A stretch of DNA of 64,000 nucleotides, taken from positions 744,001-808,000 of the forward strand of contig CAUVWY020000010.1 in NCBI GenBank assembly GCA_963555775.3, in the 5' to 3' direction. How positions within the stretch are numbered: the stretch's first letter is position 1; each line of letters opens with the position of its first letter. The DNA comes from JAJEDW01 sp963555775. GTDB lineage: Bacteria > Acidobacteriota > Terriglobia > 20CM-2-55-15. This document shows, piece after piece, positions 18,259-27,856 of this stretch. A program made the position numbers and the translations under genes. The notes beneath the pieces are model-generated. The model saw nothing but the letters and a program-made list of their open reading frames with translations, made no database searches and was not told the DNA's origin.

Positions 18259-21200
18259 CTAGAAGTCCAGGCGGATCTGGCCCGACACCGTCCGGTTTCC
18301 ACTCTTCGTCCGGATCTCCCCGAAAATGCCGGAATTGATGTTGAGGTTGGGATTGCCCGGCGTGGGATGGTTGAAGGCATTCTGCGCGTCCAACCGCAGG
18401 CTCACGCTCTGGGACTCCCCGATCCGGAACGTCTTCTGGATGTTCATGTCCACGTCCCAGCTTCCAGGCCCGTCGATCGTATTGAGGCCGAGCGAGCCGA
18501 TCTGGCCGGGTTGGGGATGCTGGAACACGATATTGCCGGAACCGTCGGCCAGCGCGTCGATGGTGCATCGACTCTGGAGGACGGGTGCCACCGTGCCGCA
18601 CTGCGGGTCGTTCACCCTCCGGTATTGCTCGGGAAAGAAGTTGCCGAAGCCAGAGGTTGTCCCTTCAGGCCAGTCGACCTCCCCGCTGCGAGCGAAGTTT
18701 CCGACATCGTCAGGAGTTCCGGTGCCATAGAGCATCTGGCCCGCACCGATGGTTCGGGGATCTCCCGAAGTCATGTTGACGATCGTGCCGATCTGCCAAC
18801 CTTCGATCAGGCGGGCCACCCATCCACTTGAACCCCCTGCGATCAGTTGTCCCGGCCCGAATGGCAGGCGGAAGGTTCCGAAGCTCCGGAAAGCGTGCGT
18901 TCGGTCGTTGGTTTGCCGCGTATAGTCCAGGTGCCGCGCCCTCGGGTCGCGGAAACCGTCCCCGCCCAGGGCAAAGATGCCAAGGTTCCGGCTCCAGGTA
19001 TAGGTGGCCTGGTAGTTGATGCCGTGAGTCTGCCGCAGCGTGGCTTGCAACTGCAGGGAATGGTAGATGGAGCTGTTCACGTTCTCCGCCAAGTAAACGT
19101 TGTTGAACTGCGGATTCGCCGTGATGAAGTTTTCGGGAAACAACCCGCTGGAGCGGAGCAGACCGCCTCGAACGATTCCGGGGCCCGTCTGCCGGGTACC
19201 GGTATTGGTTCTGTTGAGCCAGTCCGCGACGTCGACGAAGTCGGCGTTCGCGATGTCGGTCCGAGTAGAAGCATGCCGCCGCAGCGCCTCGGATCCCGTC
19301 ACGTCGACGCCGACCACGCCGCTGCCGATGTTCAAGCCGCCCAACATCCGGTCGAACACTTCCGCGTCGCCGCCGGCCCGAGTGATCTCGAGCGCCTGCA
19401 GCAACCGGTTGCCCCGGATGTCTTCGGCGTTCAGGTTGTAGGTCTCGTGCATCTTCGCGCCGCGCGTCCCGACGTATTTGACGTCCAACGTGAGGTTCCG
19501 CCGCAGAGCGTGGGTCACACCGACGGTGAACGTCTGCACATAGGGCGTCTCGTAGTCGGGGTGGTGGACCCGGAGCGTCTGCGAGCGCTCGGTGATGGGA
19601 ATCGTTCGAAACGGCTCGGCGCCACCGATATCGATGGGAACCTCGATGTCCGAGAAATCCCGGAAGGATCCGTCACCGTAGTCATCGGGCTGGTAGACGA
19701 AGCCGGGCAGGCCTCCGATGTCGACATCGATCCACGAAAAGCTGTCGCCCGGCAACTGGTAGGTAATCTGGTACCCACCGCGGACCGTTGTCCGGTCACC
19801 GCCCAGGAAGTCGGGCGACCAGGCGAAACCGACCGCGGGGGCCCAGTTGTTGTGGTCGCCTTCCCAGATGCCCTGATCCGGATACTGCGAGCCTTGGCCG
19901 ATCGGGACGACCCGGGTATCCGGACCCAGGCGCTCGGTGCCGCCGCCCATCCAGCCGTCGAAATCACCGGTATAACCCCAACCCGTCTGGTTGCCGCCTT
20001 CAAGCCCGGGCGTAAAGTTGGCGCCCGAGGCCGAAAGCAGGTACGGCACCTGAATCAGGTCATAGCGAACGCCGACGTTCAGTGTGAAATTCGGCGTCAC
20101 CTGCCAGTCGTCCTTGATGAAGAAGTTGATCTCGTTCATGTGCCAGTCTTTGAGCCTCCCGTTGGTTCCCGGAGGGTTGTCCGCGTGGGCCCATGAGTCG
20201 CGGAAGTCGAGGAACCGCGTGTCGGTCGGTTCCCGAATCTCGAATTTTTGCGCAATGTATTCCAGCGATCCCGACAGCGAGAGCAGGACGTTCTCGGCCA
20301 GGCTCTCATTAGATGGCAGAAGGCCGGGGATCTGGTCTATCCCGGTCACCGGAACGTCGCCGTCGCCGCCATAGGCGTGCGGAATCACCTCCCCGGCGGA
20401 CCAACCCAACGAACTCTGAAGCCGGAGCTCGCCCCCGAACTTGAACGAGTGGCTACCCTTGGTCCAACTCATCGTGTTGGCGAAAGTGTTCAGCGGGCTC
20501 TTGTTGCCGATGTTGGCGCACAGCCCAGAGCAGTTGATCATGTTGCTGGTGAACAGCGTGGGGTGCATTATGACCGGCGTGCCGTTGACCTGCGGCATGT
20601 AGTCGAACGCGGCCTGCGCAATTTCCGGATCCGAGTGGAGATACGGCGGCAGCCATTCCAGCGTTGTCACACGGCGCCCGAACTTGGCCTCGTTCAGAAG
20701 ATTGGGCGTGAGCGTCGAGGTGAAGTTGAGCGTATAGACGGTCGGCTTGGTCCCGCCGTCGCCGTCGAACCCGTTGGGCCAGGGCGATACCTGGTTGTTC
20801 GTCGTCCGGCGGCGTTCGACGATCCAGCTTCCGGTCAGCCGGTGACTCTGATTGAAGTCGTGGTCGATCTTGATGTTGAACTGGTGGCGGTTGAAGCTGA
20901 GCGGGTCGGCGCCCGTTCCCAACCTTCCGGGAGTGACCCGGCGAGTCCACCGGTGGACCGCCGTGTTCAGGCCGTCACCGCCGTTGAACGCATTCGGGCT
21001 CGGCATATCGGCGATCAACCGGGACATGAAACCGCTCGGGTCCATTCCAGTCCGCAACGGGTCGCCGGGATTCACGGAGTCGCCGAACACGTTGAAGGTC
21101 TGCATCGGACCCGTCGCACCGGGCACCTGAGTCCAGTCCAGCGGATTGCCCGACGCATCGACGACCGGAGCCCTCAGCGAGCTGCCGGCGCCACTTCTCG

Positions 21201-22212
21201 CCTGGTCGACGTTCCCGTTGTTGACGCCCGGGAAGAAACGGAAAATACCCTGCCGGGCGGTGTCGGTCAACACGACCGTCTCGACGGTCTGCTTCGTCAG
21301 CGCGCGTTGCCCGTCGAACAGGATGAAGAAAAACGTCTTGTTCCGAGCGATTGGGCCGCCGACGCTGGCCGTGTACTGGTTCCGGTTGAACCAGTCCTTA
21401 TCCCGCGCGTTGCGGTTGTTGGTCCAGGAATTGGCGTTGAGTGACGAATTCAGGACGTTCCAGACCGCGGAGCCATGAAATTCGTTGGTCCCCGACTTCG
21501 TACGGATCTGAAACTGGGACGAACCCGGTGTCTCCACGTCAACCGCGGCCACAACGATACGGACTTCCGCTATCATGTCCGGATTGATGGCCGTGGCGGC
21601 CTGCAAACCCTGTTCGTGACGGCCATTGTTGACGGTCATGCCGTCAATCTGGATATTGACGGAACGGGATCCCTGGGCCGGTATGCCCGCAAACGTCGTC
21701 CCCGAATTGGTCCCGCCGATGACCCCGCCGACCGACAGTGCCGCGATTTCACTCACGTTGCGGCCAACCAGAGGGAGGTCGGCCACTTCTTCGGCTGGAA
21801 GCGTGTCGGCGACCGACTGCACCAGCGTCGTCAACTGTTCGTCGGCTGCGACCGACACTTCCACCGCGGTGGCGACCGTGCCGACTTCAAGCGTAAAGTT
21901 GCGGGCGATCTGCTGCGCCGATCCCAGGTTCAGAACGACCGTCTGGGTTTGAAAGCCCGGCAACGAAGCACTGACTTCGTACGGCCCGGGCCGAAGGCTG
22001 GCGAACCGATACGTTCCCGTCTCGTTCGAAACCACCGTCGAACCAATTCCCGTGTCGGTGTTGTTGGCGGTAACCTCGGCACCGGGAATCAGAGCCCCGG
22101 TCGCGTCCGTCACCGTCCCGCTTAATGTCGCATTGGCAACCTGTGCCGGCAGGTTTACCGACCAGGCGAGAAAGACGAAAATCAGGGAAAAAACAATCGA
22201 CAGATATCTCAC
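18259..22212 (-). CDS. Oar-type TonB-dependent outer-membrane receptor
   Basis: About 1317 aa from a GTG at 22212, preferred because GGAGG lies 5 nt upstream; an in-frame ATG at 22227 is the alternative. It has a signal peptide ending near NLPAQ, a carboxypeptidase-regulatory-like domain (ATLSGTVTDATGALIPGAEV), a plug domain (ADLPLVGRNVSEIAALSVGG; TKSGTNEFHGSAVWN) and a beta-barrel of roughly 1000 residues ending SGQIRLDF with the terminal Phe recognised by the BAM machinery. No TonB-box is obvious. The substrate is unknown; relatives are involved in uptake of large substrates or cell adhesion. It is the intact counterpart of the amber-split receptor at 5112-9347 and is followed by a strong terminator. 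Confidence 0.9.
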   Translation of the reverse strand: MRYLSIVFSLIFVFLAWSVNLPAQVANATLSGTVTDATGALIPGAEVTANNTDTGIGSTVVSNETGTYRFASLRPGPYEVSASLPGFQTQTVVLNLGSAQQIARNFTLEVGTVATAVEVSVAADEQLTTLVQSVADTLPAEEVADLPLVGRNVSEIAALSVGGVIGGTNSGTTFAGIPAQGSRSVNIQIDGMTVNNGRHEQGLQAATAINPDMIAEVRIVVAAVDVETPGSSQFQIRTKSGTNEFHGSAVWNVLNSSLNANSWTNNRNARDKDWFNRNQYTASVGGPIARNKTFFFILFDGQRALTKQTVETVVLTDTARQGIFRFFPGVNNGNVDQARSGAGSSLRAPVVDASGNPLDWTQVPGATGPMQTFNVFGDSVNPGDPLRTGMDPSGFMSRLIADMPSPNAFNGGDGLNTAVHRWTRRVTPGRLGTGADPLSFNRHQFNIKIDHDFNQSHRLTGSWIVERRRTTNNQVSPWPNGFDGDGGTKPTVYTLNFTSTLTPNLLNEAKFGRRVTTLEWLPPYLHSDPEIAQAAFDYMPQVNGTPVIMHPTLFTSNMINCSGLCANIGNKSPLNTFANTMSWTKGSHSFKFGGELRLQSSLGWSAGEVIPHAYGGDGDVPVTGIDQIPGLLPSNESLAENVLLSLSGSLEYIAQKFEIREPTDTRFLDFRDSWAHADNPPGTNGRLKDWHMNEINFFIKDDWQVTPNFTLNVGVRYDLIQVPYLLSASGANFTPGLEGGNQTGWGYTGDFDGWMGGGTERLGPDTRVVPIGQGSQYPDQGIWEGDHNNWAPAVGFAWSPDFLGGDRTTVRGGYQITYQLPGDSFSWIDVDIGGLPGFVYQPDDYGDGSFRDFSDIEVPIDIGGAEPFRTIPITERSQTLRVHHPDYETPYVQTFTVGVTHALRRNLTLDVKYVGTRGAKMHETYNLNAEDIRGNRLLQALEITRAGGDAEVFDRMLGGLNIGSGVVGVDVTGSEALRRHASTRTDIANADFVDVADWLNRTNTGTRQTGPGIVRGGLLRSSGLFPENFITANPQFNNVYLAENVNSSIYHSLQLQATLRQTHGINYQATYTWSRNLGIFALGGDGFRDPRARHLDYTRQTNDRTHAFRSFGTFRLPFGPGQLIAGGSSGWVARLIEGWQIGTIVNMTSGDPRTIGAGQMLYGTGTPDDVGNFARSGEVDWPEGTTSGFGNFFPEQYRRVNDPQCGTVAPVLQSRCTIDALADGSGNIVFQHPQPGQIGSLGLNTIDGPGSWDVDMNIQKTFRIGESQSVSLRLDAQNAFNHPTPGNPNLNINSGIFGEIRTKSGNRTVSGQIRLDF

Positions 22213-22710
22213 ATGAACCTCCACCATTCCGTTTAGCGAACAGAAACGTTCAACTTCAGCAGACTTGAAAAACGACCAGCATCCTTCTACCGGCGCCTGT
22301 CGAAGCACGAGCGCATCAAGGGCATCGTTGCCCACCTTGCGTAGGCGTTCATGATTTGGCAGACCTCCTCGCTTGTCAAACTAATTCCAACAGGCAGGTT
22401 CTCGGTACCCGACTATGGCGGTTGCATCGTTTAACACATTGATTTTACATGGATTATTCTGGAGTCCATGCACTACATCCGGCAGTTTTCCGGGGATGGG
22501 GGGGCCGGGCCCGGGCGGGTCAAGTGGAGTTCGCACGGCGCGGTGGATGGGACGGACGTCGAGGTCGTGATTGGCGATGCGGAAGAGGCGATAGGGCGAG
22601 TCAAGGGCGACTGCGCGAGGGTCCCAGGCGCGCGGGCATGACGGCAGATTCTTGAGACTTTCTTCGTTACCGGCTGCCCAAGCGCAACTTTGAACCGCGG
22701 GCATCGTATT
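22213..22710. other. Intergenic stretch of about 500 bp, no convincing gene
   Basis: It contains the upstream region of the Oar-type receptor and the tail side of the GNAT gene. A possible 57-aa reading frame on the plus strand (22468-22641, starting MHYIRQFSGDGG, with GGAG just upstream) has no recognised relatives here and is left uncalled. No clear terminator, tRNA or repeat was seen. Confidence 0.5.
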
Positions 22711-23250
22711 TCAACACCTGGATGATCGCCCGGTCGAGACGCGCTTCTCGAAACGCCTCAGCCGCAGTGTCCCGATCGGCGGCGGATAGTGTGCGTCCAA
22801 TTCCCCCCGATCCTCAAACCCGGCATCCTTATAGTAGCCGGGAAGAAAATCGTTGTTCGCAAAACAGTCGAGGCGAAGGAAGTCTCTGCCCATGGCCGCC
22901 GTTCGCCGTTCTGCCCACTCCAACATGCGGCGGCCGAGTCGTTGACCGGACCAAGTTCGACCGACGGCGAGGTTATAGACATAGGCCCCGTCGTTCTCGA
23001 TGATCTCGGGCCATACGACGGCATCCCGAAATATCAGCCGCAGTGTCCCGACCATCTGGCCGCACAGGAACGCCAGATGAACTTCTCCGCGCTCGATCGA
23101 TTCGGCGAAATAGTCCCGGGCGTCTCGAAACATTCCCGATTCCCATTCCTCGATCCCCCTCGATTCAAGCCAATCTTCGATCTCTTCGAGAAAGTCGAGG
23201 TAGTGGAGCAAGTCTCCCGGTTGGGCCGGAACAATACGCAGATCTGCCAT
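22711..23250 (-). CDS. GNAT-family N-acetyltransferase
   Basis: 179 aa. The central acetyl-CoA-binding region is visible as YVYNLAVGRTWSGQRLGRRM (about residues 90-110), the GNAT motif A with a Q/R-x-x-G-x-G/A-like loop, followed by the C-terminal strand-helix-strand (FLRLDCFANNDFLPGYYKDA). The substrate cannot be told from the sequence; a small-molecule or peptide amine is usual. It is encoded alone, downstream of the alpha-E/ATP-grasp pair on the same strand with a 43-nt gap. Confidence 0.85.
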   Translation of the reverse strand: MADLRIVPAQPGDLLHYLDFLEEIEDWLESRGIEEWESGMFRDARDYFAESIERGEVHLAFLCGQMVGTLRLIFRDAVVWPEIIENDGAYVYNLAVGRTWSGQRLGRRMLEWAERRTAAMGRDFLRLDCFANNDFLPGYYKDAGFEDRGELDAHYPPPIGTLRLRRFEKRVSTGRSSRC

Positions 23251-23293
23251 CGTCAGGTTTGATGGTCACCAATCGCGGCCATTATGGGCGCGC

Positions 23294-24280
23294 TCACGAC
23301 CCCGGAGTGCCCTCGACTTGGTAGTCGAAGTAGGTTGCCTCGATATCCTCATGAAGCCGGCTACAGGAGTTCCGTATTTCTTGCAGCATGGTTCGCGTTG
23401 CGTCATCGTCCGCGGAATCGCGGGCCGGCCAATCGCCGTCGATGCGCGCCGCCATCCGGCTCACGCGGCGCCGGGCTTCGAGCGCCTCCGGCAGCTTCCC
23501 TTGCGCGGTGACGGCATCGAGCGAATCCTGAATCTGCGCCAACGCATAACGTATGGAACGTGATAGCCGGGCATCGGAGACCAGAAAGTCGATCACGGTT
23601 CCCGGCTCGTATGCCAGTGAATACAGGCGGCCATAGGCGACGCGCGCCTCGCAGATCTGAAGCAAGGAGCGCCAGTCCGATTCGACATGGAGATCGCCGG
23701 TCGGAAACATCTCCAACTGCGCGTCCACGAGCGCGGCGACCAGTTGCGCGCGCTCCACGAAGCGCCCCAACAGGAGGAAGTGCCAACCCTCGTCACGATA
23801 CAGCGTGCTTTCGACGATGCCCGAGAACGTTCGAATGGCATCCTCGGTACGCGAATAGAACTCGACCGGACGGTCGTTCCAGATATTCTCGATCTCGATG
23901 GGGCGGAGACCGAGATAGGCAATGTTGAGGCACGACCACATGTCCCGGCTGATGACATTGCGGACCTGGCGGGCGTTTTCTCTTGCCGCGCCGACGCAGG
24001 CACGGATCGAATTGGGATTGCGGGGCTCGAAAGTCAGGTCATGGGCAAGCGTGTAGGCATCCGCCAGCATGAACTCTTCGCTGTCCCAGCTATGTCCCAA
24101 TTCTCCCACGAGCGGCTCGCCGCAGAACCCTGCGTACAGACGCCGCCAAGTTCGGTCGATCTCAACGACCGGCCGATCCTCCAGGGCTTCCAGTTGATTC
24201 GCAAGCAATCGGCAGCCCTGTTGCGCGCGCTCGATATAGCGGCCAATCCAGTAGAGTCCTTGAGCGTTCCGCGAAAGCAT
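23294..24280 (-). CDS. Alpha-E domain protein (DUF403)
   Basis: 328 aa from ATG 24280 (MLSRNAQGLYWIGRYIERAQ), the typical start of the alpha-E family; the longer frame upstream overlaps the ATP-grasp gene and is rejected. The protein is all-helical, with the motifs ENARQVRNVISRDMWSCLN and RDEGWHFLLLGRFVERAQ. The family is nearly always encoded beside a circularly permuted ATP-grasp protein and often a transglutaminase, and is thought to take part in making or modifying a peptide-like compound; the reaction is not established. Here it starts 4 nt after the ATP-grasp stop codon, and no transglutaminase gene is adjacent. Confidence 0.9.
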   Translation of the reverse strand: MLSRNAQGLYWIGRYIERAQQGCRLLANQLEALEDRPVVEIDRTWRRLYAGFCGEPLVGELGHSWDSEEFMLADAYTLAHDLTFEPRNPNSIRACVGAARENARQVRNVISRDMWSCLNIAYLGLRPIEIENIWNDRPVEFYSRTEDAIRTFSGIVESTLYRDEGWHFLLLGRFVERAQLVAALVDAQLEMFPTGDLHVESDWRSLLQICEARVAYGRLYSLAYEPGTVIDFLVSDARLSRSIRYALAQIQDSLDAVTAQGKLPEALEARRRVSRMAARIDGDWPARDSADDDATRTMLQEIRNSCSRLHEDIEATYFDYQVEGTPGS

Positions 24281-24284
24281 GGCG

Positions 24285-25757
24285 TTATTCCGACAACACC
24301 CAAACGTCCTTGCCGCCTCCGCCCTGGCTCGAGTTGACGACAAGGGAGCCGAGGGTGAGGGCGACCCGGCAGAAAGCGCCGGGAACCATCCTGGTTTCGC
24401 GCCCGCGCAAGACGAAGGGACGAAGATCGACATGACGCGGCGCGGCGCCATCCGCCGTCAGACAGGGCGCCCTGGAGAGGTCGAGAGTGGGCTGTGATAT
24501 GAAGTTGGATGGGTTTTCGCGAATCCGTTCAGCGTAGGCTTCCCGTTCTTCCTTGGTGGCTTGCTGTCCCACCAACATGCCGTAGCCGCCCGAGCCCCCG
24601 ACCGTCTTGACGACGAGGCGGTCGAGGTTGTCGAGCGTGAATTCCAGACCTTCGGGGTCGCGGCAAAGATGGGTCTCGACATTGGCCAGAAGCGGCTCTT
24701 CGCCCAGGTAATACCGAATCATGTCGGGAACGAAGGCATAGACGCCTTTGTCATCGGCCACACCGGTTCCCGGTGCGTTGACCAAGGCGACATTTCCCAT
24801 CCGAAAGGCGGAGAACAGTCCGCGGACGCCCACCATGGAATCGGGCCGAAACGCCGAAGGATCGAGAAAATCGTCGTCGATGCGGCGATAGATGACGTCC
24901 ACGCGCCGCAACCCCTCCGTCGTGCGCATGTACACGAACCCGCCGTGGACCAGTAAATCCCGGCCCTGAACGAGTTCTATTCCCATCTCGCGGGCAAGAA
25001 ACATGTGCTCGTAGAAGGCCGCGTTGTAGACACCGGGTGACAAAAGGACGATGCAGGGATCGACGACGCCGGAAGGCGCAAGCTCGGCCAGGGTCTGACT
25101 GAGCAGCAGGCCGTAATGCTCGATGCCGCGTACGCGATGCTGCCTGAACAGGTTGCGGAAACTGGTCTTGACCGCCCGGCGGTTGGCCAGCATGTAGGAC
25201 ACGCCGGACGGTACCCTCAGATTGTCCTCCAGGACCAGGAATCCGTCGTTGGTTCGTACGATGTCGGTACCGCAAACGGAGACGTAGGCGCCGTGCGGCA
25301 CCTCCACCCCGCGCATTTCCTCACGAAATTGGGGACAATCATGGACAAGATTGGCCGGTACGACGCCATCTCTCAAAATCCGTCCAGGTCCGTAGACATC
25401 GGCGAGGAACAGATTCAGCGTTTCGATGCGTTGCCGGAGTCCGCGTTCGATCAGGTCCCAATCGTGGGCGGCAAGGATTCTGGGCAGGAAATCGATCGGA
25501 ATGATCCGCTCGTGCGCCCCCTCTTCTCCGTAGACCGAAAACGTGATTCCTTCATGTAGAAACGATCGCTCGGCACGTTCCTGCATGATCGCGAGTTCGC
25601 TCGGCGGCATGCCATTGAGCGCCTCCCAGAGTCGGCTGCAATGAGGGCGCTGCGAGCCCGCGGCATCGAACATCTCGTCGTAGAATGCCGACTCGATTTC
25701 GTAACCCGCGAAAAGACCCTCTTGGTTCACCGAATCCTCGCTGTCGTCATCCGTCAT
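24285..25757 (-). CDS. Circularly permuted ATP-grasp type 1 protein
   Basis: 490 aa from ATG 25757 (MTDDDSEDSVNQEGLFAGYE). Recognised by the family segments PIDFLPRILAAHDWDLIERG, VSVCGTDIVRTNDGFLVLED, YRRIDDDFLDP, VNAPGTGVADDKGVYAFVPD and VVKTVGGSGGYGMLVG, the last near the ATP-binding loop. These enzymes are predicted to form an amide or peptide bond using ATP. It is cotranscribed with the alpha-E gene (4-nt gap). A TACAAT box about 26 nt upstream of the start on the minus strand could be the -10 element. Confidence 0.9.
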   Translation of the reverse strand: MTDDDSEDSVNQEGLFAGYEIESAFYDEMFDAAGSQRPHCSRLWEALNGMPPSELAIMQERAERSFLHEGITFSVYGEEGAHERIIPIDFLPRILAAHDWDLIERGLRQRIETLNLFLADVYGPGRILRDGVVPANLVHDCPQFREEMRGVEVPHGAYVSVCGTDIVRTNDGFLVLEDNLRVPSGVSYMLANRRAVKTSFRNLFRQHRVRGIEHYGLLLSQTLAELAPSGVVDPCIVLLSPGVYNAAFYEHMFLAREMGIELVQGRDLLVHGGFVYMRTTEGLRRVDVIYRRIDDDFLDPSAFRPDSMVGVRGLFSAFRMGNVALVNAPGTGVADDKGVYAFVPDMIRYYLGEEPLLANVETHLCRDPEGLEFTLDNLDRLVVKTVGGSGGYGMLVGQQATKEEREAYAERIRENPSNFISQPTLDLSRAPCLTADGAAPRHVDLRPFVLRGRETRMVPGAFCRVALTLGSLVVNSSQGGGGKDVWVLSE

Positions 25758-25890
25758 CGGCCCGCACTCGTTTGCCCGCCATGATTGTACAGGCAGACAA
25801 TTTCCCTCGGGAACATTGCATGCGATTACCGGATCGAAAATCCCGCGTTTGCCAGAGGCGACGGTCCAAATCTGGCCACCCGGCATCGTA

Positions 25891-25896
25891 TATAAT
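25891..25896 (+). promoter_or_regulatory. -10 box upstream of transketolase
   Basis: TATAAT within a run TATATAATGG, about 80 nt upstream of the transketolase start, leaving a leader of some 70 nt containing a T-rich stretch. No convincing -35 hexamer. Confidence 0.45.
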
Positions 25897-25975
25897 GGTT
25901 TTTTATTTGTCAGGCCACTCCCAGAACCGTTGCAAAACGATTGAACGTTCAGACCGGAAGGAACGACATTCCAGC

Positions 25976-27856
25976 ATGGCAACATCCATAGATACGCTCA
26001 GGGAAAGGGCGCGCCGAATGCGCGTCTCCTCGATCAAGGCCACAACCCAAGCCGGTTCGGGCCATCCCTCGTCCTGCCTGTCGGCAGCCGACCTCACGGC
26101 GGTGCTCTTCTTTCAGGAGATGCGGTACGACCCATCCGACCCGCACAACCGGGCCAACGACCGCTTCGTACTGTCAAAGGGACATGCGGCACCTCTGCTC
26201 TGGGCCGCCTATGCCGAGGCCGGGATCGTCGACGAATCGGCGCCGATGACGCTACGCCGTTTCGACAGCCCGCTGGAAGGCCACCCGACACCTCGGATGC
26301 CCTGGGTCGACATCGCCACGGGTTCCCTGGGACAGGGCTTGTCCGCGGCTCTCGGAATCGCACTGGCAGCGCGTCTGGACGGGACCGGCTACGACACGTT
26401 CGCCCTGCTCGGAGATGGAGAGTGCGCGGAGGGGTCCGTATGGGAAGCCGCAGCGTTGGCCGCACACTACCGGGCCTCGAACCTGTACGCGATCGTCGAC
26501 GTCAACGGACTCGGCCAGAGTCAGCGAACCATGTACGAATTCGACGTCGACCGCTACGCGGGCATCTTCAGGGCGTTCGGATGGTTCGCGGTGACAGTGG
26601 ACGGACACGATTACGAAGCGATTTCGGCGGCGTTCGAGGAATGCCGTTCGAAAGGCGGGGACCGGCCGCGCGCCATCGTCGCAAGGACGTTCAAGGGAAA
26701 GGGCGTTTCGCTGCTCGAAAACAAGGATAACTGGCACGGCAAACCCGTCCCTGAAAAAGATCTGGAAGCGGTACTGGGAGAACTGTCGCAGCCCTATGCC
26801 TGCAACGGCTTCAAGCCGGCGAGCCGACCGAACGTATCCGTCCCATCCGGCCCCGAGTCGCACAGCGTTACGGTGACCAGGGAACGCGGGTCTGAAACCG
26901 CGACCAGAGAAGCCTACGGAGACGCGCTTGCCAAACTGGTCGCCAGCGATCCCAGGATCGTCGCGCTGGATGGAGATACCAAGAACTCGACTTTCTCGCA
27001 GAAAGTCCTCGCGGACCATCCCGGTAACTTCTTTGAGATGTTCATCGCGGAACAGAACATGGTGGGCGTCGCGGCCGGCATGTCGGCGTGCGGCAAGATC
27101 CCGTTCGTTTCGACCTTTGCCGCGTTCCTGACCCGAGCCTTCGACCAGATTCGAATGGCCCGGATTTCGCATTCGAGCATTCGCTTTGTCGGTTCGCACT
27201 GCGGCGTCTCGATCGGACCCGACGGCCCATCGCAAATGGGACTCGAAGACATTGCGATGTTCCGCGCGATTCCCGATTCGGTCGTTCTGTACCCGTCCGA
27301 TGCCGTTTCGACCGAGCACCTGGTCGCGGCGGTCGCGGACTTTGACGGCATCAGCTACCTGCGTACGTCGAGACCCAAGACCCCGGTCATCTACGGCGCC
27401 GACGAAACCTTCGCAATCGGCGGCTCCAAGGTCGTCCGGCAGTCCGGCGCCGACGCGGTTACGATCGTTGCCGCCGGAATCACCCTTCACGAAGCGTTGA
27501 AGGCCTACGACGTACTACAGGCCGATGGTATCGATGTTCGGGTGATCGACGCCTATTCGGTCAAACCCGTTGACGGCGACACTCTGACCAGGGCCGCCGA
27601 CGAAACGGGCCGGATCATCGTGGTCGAAGATCACCATGCGGAAGGCGGACTTGGCGATGCGGTTCTGGAAGCGGTTGGAAACCGTGGAGAAGTTCGGAAA
27701 GTGGCCGTTCGCGGCGTGCCCCGCTCCGGCACACCCGACGAATTGATCCATGCTTTCGGAATCGACGCGGAGAGCATCGTCAACGAGGTTCGACAGGCAA
27801 TCGAACGAGGTTCGACAGGCAATCCGCCGGCCACGGCCCCGAGGCGCTTCCGATGA
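25976..27856 (+). CDS. tkt: Transketolase
   Basis: 626 aa from ATG 25976; the frame is open further upstream but the protein homology begins here and GGAAGGAA lies just upstream. The N-terminal thiamine diphosphate domain shows LSKGHAAPLLWAAYAEAG, GHPTPR, TGSLGQGLSAALG and the GDGEC..N ThDP/Mg motif; the pyrimidine domain (from about residue 320) contains EQNMVGVAAGMSACGK and GSHCGVSIGPDGPSQMGLED; a C-terminal domain follows. It transfers two-carbon ketol units in the pentose phosphate pathway (cytoplasm). The short, roughly 620-residue form resembles the vertebrate-like transketolase type rather than the 660-residue E. coli type. The stop overlaps the queF start by 4 nt (ATGA). Confidence 0.95.
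   Translation: MATSIDTLRERARRMRVSSIKATTQAGSGHPSSCLSAADLTAVLFFQEMRYDPSDPHNRANDRFVLSKGHAAPLLWAAYAEAGIVDESAPMTLRRFDSPLEGHPTPRMPWVDIATGSLGQGLSAALGIALAARLDGTGYDTFALLGDGECAEGSVWEAAALAAHYRASNLYAIVDVNGLGQSQRTMYEFDVDRYAGIFRAFGWFAVTVDGHDYEAISAAFEECRSKGGDRPRAIVARTFKGKGVSLLENKDNWHGKPVPEKDLEAVLGELSQPYACNGFKPASRPNVSVPSGPESHSVTVTRERGSETATREAYGDALAKLVASDPRIVALDGDTKNSTFSQKVLADHPGNFFEMFIAEQNMVGVAAGMSACGKIPFVSTFAAFLTRAFDQIRMARISHSSIRFVGSHCGVSIGPDGPSQMGLEDIAMFRAIPDSVVLYPSDAVSTEHLVAAVADFDGISYLRTSRPKTPVIYGADETFAIGGSKVVRQSGADAVTIVAAGITLHEALKAYDVLQADGIDVRVIDAYSVKPVDGDTLTRAADETGRIIVVEDHHAEGGLGDAVLEAVGNRGEVRKVAVRGVPRSGTPDELIHAFGIDAESIVNEVRQAIERGSTGNPPATAPRRFR

Noticed and set aside
22468..22641. 57-aa frame MHYIRQFSGDGG... 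and the 107-codon frame on the opposite strand
   Set aside because: No recognised relatives and the composition fits non-coding GC-rich DNA; mentioned only within the intergenic entry.
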